From an uncultured Prevotella sp. (GTDB taxonomy: Bacteria; Bacteroidota; Bacteroidia; Bacteroidales; Bacteroidaceae): 12,371 nucleotides of DNA. Both the position numbers and the translations under genes were made by a program. The first letter of the stretch is position 1. Each line of letters starts with the position of its first letter. This document shows, piece by piece, positions 7,550 through 12,371 of the stretch. Under the pieces are notes generated by a model that saw nothing but the letters and a program-made list of their open reading frames with translations, was not told the origin of the DNA and searched no databases. The stretch spans positions 1 through 12,371 of the forward strand of contig UQQN01000069.1 of NCBI GenBank assembly GCA_900543155.1, read 5' to 3'.

Positions 7550-8482
7550 ATGGAAAATTATATTGTAGGTCTTGGCGAAACGCTTTTTGACTGTTTGCCC
7601 GATGGTAAGAAATTGGGGGGTGCTCCTGCAAACTTTGCTTATCACGTGAGTCAATTCGGACTGAACGGTATGGCTCTCTCGGCTATTGGCAACGATGAAG
7701 ATGGTAAACAAATTATACGCGAACTGGATGCACACGGATTGAAGCACCATCTTGAGGTGGTAGATCAACCCACGGGTACGGTGCAGGTGACGCTGTCGGG
7801 AGATGGCATTCCACAATACGACATTTGCTTGGGTGTGGCTTACGACAACTTGCCTTGGACACCCGAAATTGAACGCATTGCCCATAACACACGTGCCGTA
7901 TGTTTTGGCACTTTGGCACAACGCACGGTGACCACACGTTCTACGATTTACCGTTTTTTGGATGCGATGCCTCCCTTGGGCACGTTTAAACTTTTCGACA
8001 TTAACCTTCGCCAAAATTGGTATTCGAAGGAGGTGATTGAGGAGTCGCTCTCTCGTTGCAATGTGCTTAAAATTAACGATGAGGAGATTGTGAAAGTGGC
8101 TCACCTTTTGGAGCTTGGCGATATTGTTGATATCGACCCTACTCAGGAACTTTTGCAGCCCATAAATTTTGAGGATCAAGTGCAGCAGTTGATTAGTCGC
8201 TATAATTTGCAAATGGTGGTGCTGACTTGTGGTGCCTTTGGTTCGTATGTGGTAACGAAGGAAGAAATGAGTTTTCAGCCTACGCCTAAAGTGAAGGTTG
8301 CGGATACGGTTGGCGCTGGTGACTCGTTTACGGGTGCCTTTTGTGCAGCGATTCTCGCGGGCAAGTCGATTGGCGAGGCGCACAAGATTGGGGTGGATGT
8401 TTCAGCATTCGTTTGTACGCAACAGGGGGCTATGCCTGCTTATCCGCAGGAACTGAAAGATAAAATAGACATTAAACAATAG
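7550..8482 (+). CDS. Fructokinase (PfkB/ribokinase family carbohydrate kinase)
   Basis: The 310-residue cytoplasmic kinase transfers phosphate from ATP to fructose, feeding glycolysis. Both PfkB signatures are visible: the substrate-side GGAPANFAYH (23-32) and the ATP-side DTVGAGDSFTGAF (252-264), with Asp258 as the catalytic base and GAGD as the anion hole. FDINLRQNWY (149-158) is the sugar-kinase strand typical of fructokinases in this group. Length is normal for the family. It starts 9 bases after the permease stop, so the two are surely cotranscribed; it is the last gene of the operon and is followed by a strong terminator. Fructose is inferred as substrate from the GH32 partner, since other PfkB kinases accept ribose, gluconate or adenosine. 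The leader before its ATG is the pyrimidine run CCTCCTTTC, not a Shine-Dalgarno. Confidence 0.92.
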   Translation: MENYIVGLGETLFDCLPDGKKLGGAPANFAYHVSQFGLNGMALSAIGNDEDGKQIIRELDAHGLKHHLEVVDQPTGTVQVTLSGDGIPQYDICLGVAYDNLPWTPEIERIAHNTRAVCFGTLAQRTVTTRSTIYRFLDAMPPLGTFKLFDINLRQNWYSKEVIEESLSRCNVLKINDEEIVKVAHLLELGDIVDIDPTQELLQPINFEDQVQQLISRYNLQMVVLTCGAFGSYVVTKEEMSFQPTPKVKVADTVGAGDSFTGAFCAAILAGKSIGEAHKIGVDVSAFVCTQQGAMPAYPQELKDKIDIKQ

Positions 8483-8628
8483 ACATTAAATTTTTTCATA
8501 CGCAATGAGGCAGGTAACCAGAAGCACCAATCTGGTTGCCTGTTTTTTTGCGTAGACATTAAGAGCTCGCTCCGCGAGTTTGGGGAGAACATTAATGTCC
8601 ATTAATTCCCATTAATTGTTTCATTAAT
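8467..8628. repeat. Cluster of CATTAA/ATTAAT motifs
   Basis: AGACATTAAA occurs at 8467-8476 (in the fructokinase 3' end) and 8481-8490, and AGACATTAA recurs at 8554-8562. ATTAAT then occurs at 8591, 8601, 8611 and 8623 (spacings 10, 10 and 12). A small hairpin CTCGC-tcc-GCGAG sits between them at 8566-8578. The block fills the gap between the operon terminator and the pnuC-like promoter. Function is unknown; phased AT-rich repeats can bind a regulator or bend DNA. Confidence 0.4.
8499..8554 (+). terminator. Operon-end terminator after fructokinase
   Basis: CAGGTAACCAGA (8511-8522) pairs with TCTGGTTGCCTG (8531-8542) with one T-G wobble around an 8-base loop, followed by seven T (8543-8549). 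An outer pair, TACGCAA (8499-8505) with TTGCGTA (8548-8554), could close a larger structure over the T-tract and may allow it to work from the other strand. Confidence 0.85.
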
Positions 8629-8658
8629 ATTCTTCCTCTACATTGTGAAATAAAGTTC

Positions 8659-8666
8659 TACCTTTG
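8659..8666 (+). promoter_or_regulatory. -7 box in front of the pnuC-like ORF
   Basis: TACCTTTG is an exact TAnnTTTG element. A matching -33 box at the usual distance is not evident. Transcription would begin near 8673, only about 9 bases before the GTG at 8682, so the mRNA would be almost leaderless. Confidence 0.45.
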
Positions 8667-8681
8667 CAATAAACATGGTAT

Positions 8682-8963
8682 GTGCTCAAAACATTTACAA
8701 ACTCCACAGTGCCTGTGCTTGATGCCTTTACCAATGCACTGAGTTTTGTGGGCTTATGGGCATTGGCACGGAAGTATGTAGAACAATGGTTCTTTTGGAT
8801 TGTGGTAGACGTGGTTTGTTGCTATTTATATGTGGGAAAAGGCATTCCGTTTAAGGCAGCTCTTTATGGCTTATATGTAGTGATAGCCATTGCTGGATAT
8901 TTTAAATGGCATAAAAAAGTTGTTTCTCAAAAAAAAATAGTAATTTTGCCGTCAAAATCATAA
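8682..8963 (+). CDS. pnuC: C-terminal half of a PnuC-type transporter (probable gene remnant)
   Basis: The 93 residues match the last part of PnuC, the vitamin B3-nucleoside transporter: LDAFTNALSFVGLWALARKY (13-32) and VEQWFFWIVVD (33-43) are typical. They give three membrane helices at about 10-29, 34-52 and 55-74, followed by a basic end (FKWHKK). Full PnuC proteins have about 190-210 residues with two three-helix bundles and a linking helix, so the N-terminal half is absent here. Resemblance begins at the very first residues, and an in-frame TAA lies at 8670-8672. Nearby ATGs (8675, 8680) are in other frames, so GTG 8682 is the only plausible start. The simplest reading is a 5' deletion that left a fragment. 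A three-helix protein acting as a dimer, in the manner of SemiSWEETs, cannot be excluded because the frame is open. The last codons overlap the efp promoter. Confidence 0.6.
   Translation: MLKTFTNSTVPVLDAFTNALSFVGLWALARKYVEQWFFWIVVDVVCCYLYVGKGIPFKAALYGLYVVIAIAGYFKWHKKVVSQKKIVILPSKS
8920..8948 (+). promoter_or_regulatory. Promoter of efp
   Basis: TTG at 8920-8922 and an exact -7 box TAATTTTG at 8941-8948 are 18 bp apart. The element lies inside the last codons of the pnuC-like ORF. It would start transcription near 8955, about 37 bases before the efp ATG. Confidence 0.55.
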
Positions 8964-8991
8964 GATAAAACAAAATATATACATTACTCCA

Positions 8992-9558
8992 ATGATTAAA
9001 TCACAAGACATCAAGAAGGGTACTTGCATCCGCTTGGACGGCAAACTCTACTTCTGCATTGACTTTTTGCACGTAAAACCCGGTAAGGGTAACACCATTA
9101 TGCGTACCACATTGAAGGACGTTGTTTCTGGCCGTGTGCTCGAACGTCGTTTCAACATTGGCGAAGCTCTCGAAGACGTACGCGTAGAACGCCGCCCCTA
9201 CCAGTACTCATACGCTGAAGGCGACCAGTACCACTTCCTTAACCAGGAAACTTGGGACGATGTAATCATCGAAAAGGACCTCATCACTGGCGTTGACTTC
9301 ATGAAGGAAGGCGATGTTTGCGAAGTTGTTAGCGATGCCTCAACAGAAACTATCCTCTTCGCTGAAATGCCCGTTAAGACTCAGCTCAAGATTACTTATA
9401 CTGAACCGGGCTTGAAGGGTGACACCGCAACTAACGCTACTAAGCCTGCTACACTCGAAACAGGTGTTGAAGTACGCGTTCCCCTCTTCATCAACGAAGG
9501 CGAAGTTATCGAAGTCGACACACGCGATGGCTCTTACTTGAACCGCGTTAAGGCATAA
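8992..9558 (+). CDS. efp: Translation elongation factor P
   Basis: The 188-residue protein binds between the P and E sites of stalled ribosomes and helps form peptide bonds at consecutive prolines. The N-terminal KOW-like domain (about 3-62) carries the loop VKPGKGN (28-34), with Lys32 at the tip, equivalent to the lysine that is modified in E. coli. Two OB-fold domains follow (about 68-125 and 130-186), the last containing the C-terminal signature region around TGVEVRVPLFINEGE (157-171) and DTRDGSYLNRV. Length is standard. Codons end in C more often than in the neighbouring genes, as expected for a highly expressed translation factor. It has its own promoter and terminator, so it is a single-gene unit. 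No lysine-modifying EpmA/EpmB genes are nearby, so modification cannot be judged. Confidence 0.98.
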   Translation: MIKSQDIKKGTCIRLDGKLYFCIDFLHVKPGKGNTIMRTTLKDVVSGRVLERRFNIGEALEDVRVERRPYQYSYAEGDQYHFLNQETWDDVIIEKDLITGVDFMKEGDVCEVVSDASTETILFAEMPVKTQLKITYTEPGLKGDTATNATKPATLETGVEVRVPLFINEGEVIEVDTRDGSYLNRVKA

Positions 9559-9584
9559 TCATTAAGCGCCTTTTAAAAAATTAG

Positions 9585-9640
9585 GAGTTAAGAAGGATGA
9601 CTTGCTCATGTGGCAAGACTGCTTCTTAACTCTTTTTTTT
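9585..9640 (+). terminator. Terminator after efp
   Basis: GAGTTAAGAAG (9585-9595) and its exact reverse complement CTTCTTAACTC (9622-9632) form an 11-bp stem, followed by eight T (9633-9640). The 26-base loop contains a second small hairpin, CTTGC/GCAAG. Confidence 0.88.
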
Positions 9641-9712
9641 ATGTCATTTTCTTCTCCTACTCCCTCTCTCCTCCTCTGCATCTTCACACAAATTTAACAC
9701 CATATATTACTA

Positions 9713-9739
9713 ACGATTTTAATAAAAGTCGTAATATTG
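9713..9739 (+). promoter_or_regulatory. Dyad and weak promoter before the two-component genes
   Basis: TAATATTG at 9732-9739 matches TAnnTTTG at all but one base; no clear -33 box is present. Directly upstream and sharing one base is a 20-bp near-palindrome (9713-9732) with ACGA/TCGT ends and a TTT...AAA centre: eight of ten positions pair, with one further T-G. A weak promoter plus an adjoining dyad suggests a regulated start, possibly autoregulation, but this is inference. Confidence 0.4.
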
Positions 9740-9762
9740 CACTGAAATAAAAAATCTACAAT

Positions 9763-10437
9763 ATGGAACCTTACAAAATTTTAGTAGTTGACGATGAGCC
9801 CGACTTGCGCGAAATTTTGCAATGCAACCTTGAAAATGCTGGTTATAAAGTAGAAACAGCAGAATCGGCAGAAGAAGCCTTGCATAAATTGCAACCCGAC
9901 GTGAACTTGATTTTGCTCGATGTGATGTTGGGGGGCATTTCAGGATATAGAATGGCGAATAAGGTGCGCAACGAACTGAAACTGAAAACCCCTATCATAT
10001 TTCTCACGGCTAAAGACACTGAGAACGATATGCTAACAGGATTTTCGGCAGGGGGCGATGACTATATCTCGAAACCCTTTTCACTGCACGAAGTGTTGGC
10101 ACGTATTCGCGCTGTATTGCGCCGCACAGAGACCGAACCACAACGCACTGAATTACATGCTGGCAACTTGACCATTGACTTTGTAAAGAAATTGGTATTT
10201 ACCAATAACGAGGAAATTCGTTTCTCGCCCAAAGAATTTGGCATTCTCAGTTTGTTGGCCATGCACCCTGGACGTGTTTACTCACGCGATGAAATATTGG
10301 CAGAAGTGTGGCATGGCGATAGTTATGTGCTGGACCGCACTGTCGACGTACACATTGCCCGCGTACGCCGTAAGTTAGGCGATGACGCTTATCACATTGT
10401 GAACAGACAGGGATATGGATATTGCTTTGAGGAATGA
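9763..10437 (+). CDS. OmpR/PhoB-family response regulator
   Basis: The 224-residue regulator has an N-terminal receiver domain (about 4-118). It shows the acidic pair Asp10/Asp11, phospho-acceptor Asp53 in LLDVMLG, the switch threonine Thr82 in FLTAKD and Lys104 in the SKP motif. A winged-helix DNA-binding domain (about 128-223) follows, with the recognition helix at about 190-206 (DRTVDVHIARVRRKLG) and the wing VNRQGYGYCF. All catalytic residues are present, so phosphorylation control should be normal. Its stop overlaps the start of the kinase gene (ATGA at 10434-10437), so the two are translationally coupled and form a cognate pair. The receiver resembles PhoB-like regulators of Bacteroidota; the signal and target genes cannot be told from sequence. 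Confidence 0.95.
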   Translation: MEPYKILVVDDEPDLREILQCNLENAGYKVETAESAEEALHKLQPDVNLILLDVMLGGISGYRMANKVRNELKLKTPIIFLTAKDTENDMLTGFSAGGDDYISKPFSLHEVLARIRAVLRRTETEPQRTELHAGNLTIDFVKKLVFTNNEEIRFSPKEFGILSLLAMHPGRVYSRDEILAEVWHGDSYVLDRTVDVHIARVRRKLGDDAYHIVNRQGYGYCFEE

Positions 10438-12170
10438 GACGACTTACGTATAAACAAAAATTGCTGCTGAACTTCACACTACTCTTTGCTGTGTTTACGG
10501 CATTGTTGGTGATATTTCAGTATAACCGCGAAAGACAATACAAACACAACTTGCTCGACTCGCGTTTGCAGAGTTATGCCGACATGGTGGCAAGTGCTAC
10601 TGAATATTCAGACACCGTAAACTATGACACGCTGCTCCATGTGTTGCCTGCCGACTTGCGCCTTACAGTGATTGGTCGCAGGGGCAAGGTGCGCTTTGAG
10701 TCGACACACCATGCTGTAGACAGCATGGACAATCACTTGGACCGTCCCGAGGTGCGTGCAGCTAATGCTTCGGGGAATGGTAGCGATGTGAGATTTTCGG
10801 AAACAGACAAACGCGAATTCTTTTATTACGCCAAGTCATACGGTCCCTACATTGTGCGTGTGGCACTGCCCTTTGATGCCTCGGTACAAAACTTTATGAA
10901 GGCAGACAACGTCTTTCTGTGGTTCGTGCTGATGCTATTTCCCATTGCATTGGTGGTGCTTATTTACATCAGCGACCGCTTTAGTAAGGCGATAACAGGT
11001 TTGCGCTATTTTATGCAGTCGGCAGATAAGGGGTTGGTAGACTATGAACACATTCAATTTCCACACTCTGAGTTGGGCGAGATTGGACGTGCCATTGTGG
11101 AGAAATATAAACTGCTTGAGGAGTCGAACCGCCAAATCACATTGGAACGCGAACGCCTCATGCGCCACTTTCACTATTTTGACGAAGGTATTGCCATCTT
11201 TACACCCGAACGCAAACGCATCTATGCGAACCAGCGTTTTATGCAATATGTAAATGTATTGCTCGACCATCCCACCCCCGACATTTGCGCCATTTGGCAA
11301 GCCAAGGCATTTGCACCTGCCATACAGTTTTTGCAAATGAACAGTAGAGTGCGCTCTACCACAGAGGAGGCTCCTGTGTTCCGCTTTAACACCCAGGCAG
11401 GTGGAAACACCTTTGCCGTGCAGTTGCTAATTTACACCGATGGCAGTTTTGAAATTACATTAGCAGATGTAACAAAGGCTGAGAAAAACCGCAAACTGAA
11501 GCAACAGATGAGTAATAACATTACACACGAGTTGCGCACACCAGTAAGCAGCATTCGTGGTTACATTGAAACCATACAAGAATGCCCCACACTGAGCGAT
11601 GAACGCAAAAGGTATTTCTTAGACAAGGCACATGCACAAGTATTGCGTTTGACAGACTTAATTCGCGATGTGGCATTGATTACAAAGACCGAAGAGGCAG
11701 CAAGCCTTATGCCACGCGAAACTGTGCTGATGCCACAGGTTGTGAAAGATGTGGAAGAAGAATTGCACGAAAAGTTTGTGCAAACTGGCATGCAACTTTA
11801 CACCTCAGTGCCTGCCGACCTTAAAATTGAAGGTAACTATACGTTGCTCTTTGCCATTTTCCGCAACTTGATGGAAAACAGTCTGCGCTATGCTGGCGAG
11901 GGTAAAGACATCCATGTGGAGTGTTACAACGTGACAAAGGAGTTTGCTTACTTCTCGGTTTACGACAATGGACAAGGCGTGCCCGAAGAACACCTACCTC
12001 GATTGTTCGAACGTTTTTATCGCGTAAGTGACGGCCGTACACGCAACGATGGAGGCACAGGCTTAGGTCTGTCAATCGTGCGCAATGCCGTGCTCTTTCA
12101 CCAAGGCGACATCTCTGTGCGAAATCGAAAAGACGGTGGCTTGGAGTTTTTGTTTACGCTGCATCTGTAA
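10434..12170 (+). CDS. Membrane sensor histidine kinase with PAS domain
   Basis: The 578-residue kinase has two membrane helices (about 10-28 and 160-180) enclosing a periplasmic sensor of some 130 residues with no recognised fold. A HAMP-like linker (about 180-230) and a PAS-like domain (about 242-345, around HYFDEGIAIFTPERKRIYANQRF) follow. The dimerisation/phosphotransfer helix contains His365 in NNITHELRTP. The ATPase domain shows the N box NLMENS (478-483), the G1 box DNGQGV (511-516), an F box (LFERFYR 524-530) and the G2 box GGTGLGL (540-546). It phosphorylates the regulator encoded immediately upstream. The architecture is like PhoR-type kinases, but the periplasmic signal is unknown and no phosphate genes are in view. 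The gene ends directly against a long inverted repeat. Confidence 0.95.
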   Translation: MRRLTYKQKLLLNFTLLFAVFTALLVIFQYNRERQYKHNLLDSRLQSYADMVASATEYSDTVNYDTLLHVLPADLRLTVIGRRGKVRFESTHHAVDSMDNHLDRPEVRAANASGNGSDVRFSETDKREFFYYAKSYGPYIVRVALPFDASVQNFMKADNVFLWFVLMLFPIALVVLIYISDRFSKAITGLRYFMQSADKGLVDYEHIQFPHSELGEIGRAIVEKYKLLEESNRQITLERERLMRHFHYFDEGIAIFTPERKRIYANQRFMQYVNVLLDHPTPDICAIWQAKAFAPAIQFLQMNSRVRSTTEEAPVFRFNTQAGGNTFAVQLLIYTDGSFEITLADVTKAEKNRKLKQQMSNNITHELRTPVSSIRGYIETIQECPTLSDERKRYFLDKAHAQVLRLTDLIRDVALITKTEEAASLMPRETVLMPQVVKDVEEELHEKFVQTGMQLYTSVPADLKIEGNYTLLFAIFRNLMENSLRYAGEGKDIHVECYNVTKEFAYFSVYDNGQGVPEEHLPRLFERFYRVSDGRTRNDGGTGLGLSIVRNAVLFHQGDISVRNRKDGGLEFLFTLHL

Positions 12171-12286
12171 CGAGGTCTTCAATATTTTTACGAGTTGTTA
12201 AAAAGGAAATCTTTTGTTTTACCACAAACAGGAACAAGGACTTCCCTTTTAAAAGCTCGTAAAAATATTAGGAAACCTCGTTTTTT
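12171..12286 (+). terminator. Long imperfect inverted repeat with T-run after the kinase gene
   Basis: CGAGGT (12171-12176), starting at the base after the stop codon, pairs with ACCTCG (12275-12280). AATATTTTTACGAG (12181-12194) pairs perfectly with 12256-12269. The inner 17 bases (12195-12211) pair with 12239-12255 except at three positions and one wobble. The 27-base loop holds a further 5-bp hairpin, TTTGT/ACAAA, and six T follow the outer stem. The stem is about 41 bp, far longer than usual terminators. Termination is the likely job; a structured RNA or a decayed miniature transposable element are alternatives. No flanking target-site duplication is visible. Confidence 0.65.
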
Positions 12287-12371
12287 ATATTGTGTATTAC
12301 GTATTTTTTATATAAAAATTATTGCTGTCCGGTAAAACTTTTTTAAGCAAAATAAATTAGGGCTGTCACTT

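Noticed and set aside
7118..8383. Antisense frame of about 421 codons across the permease/fructokinase junction
   Set aside because: It spans two well-supported sense genes, shows no family motif and has no promoter or start context of its own.
8591..8628. Phased ATTAAT copies as a CRISPR array
   Set aside because: Repeats of 6 bases with 4-6-base gaps are far too short, and no cas genes are present.
12287..12371. Possible mobile-element edge near the window end (GCTGTC at 12324 and 12362)
   Set aside because: Two 6-base matches in an AT-rich 85-base stretch are not enough; no transposase reading frame or clear terminal repeat is visible before the window ends.

Overview
The window reads as chromosomal DNA of a Bacteroidota bacterium, most likely Prevotella or a close Bacteroidales relative. 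The basis is the promoter style (TAnnTTTG at -7, TTTG/TTG near -33), the near absence of Shine-Dalgarno sequences, a TonB-dependent-receptor-like outer-membrane protein next to a GH32 enzyme with a Bacteroidota-type N-terminal domain, and the hybrid periplasmic-sensor/AraC regulator. Genus is inferred from remembered family resemblance, not from a search. All nine genes lie on the + strand.

Region 1 (1-8549) is a compact fructan or fructoside utilisation locus. A membrane-spanning regulator (111-1754) has a sugar-binding-protein-like periplasmic domain joined through one membrane helix and a coiled coil directly to an AraC DNA-binding domain. A strong hairpin terminator follows. Its T-tract runs into a good Bacteroidales promoter (1815-1847) and a leader with several small hairpins. 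Then come an outer-membrane beta-barrel receptor (1988-4285), a secreted GH32 beta-fructosidase (4330-6261), an MFS sugar permease of the fucose/glucose/galactose type (6374-7540) and a PfkB-family fructokinase (7550-8482), closed by a terminator. Together they supply every step: sense the sugar in the periplasm, bring oligosaccharide across the outer membrane, cut it to fructose in the periplasm, import fructose and phosphorylate it. No SusD-type partner and no surface endo-fructanase are present, so short fructo-oligosaccharides or sucrose-like sugars are a more likely diet than long levan or inulin. A possible attenuator hairpin lies between the GH32 and permease genes.

Region 2 (8550-9640) holds an AT-rich stretch with repeated CATTAA/ATTAAT motifs, a 93-residue ORF matching only the C-terminal three-helix half of a PnuC transporter (own -7 box, GTG start), and elongation factor P (efp) with its own promoter and terminator.

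Region 3 (9641-12371) is a two-component system: an OmpR/PhoB-type response regulator and a PAS-containing membrane histidine kinase whose start overlaps the regulator's stop (ATGA). Directly after the kinase stop codon lies a long imperfect inverted repeat of about 110 bp ending in a T-run. The last 85 bases are AT-rich and show no gene.

The most interesting items are the regulator without kinase or receiver modules, the half-length PnuC ORF, the long hairpin after the kinase, and the layered terminator/promoter/leader structure in front of the receptor gene.
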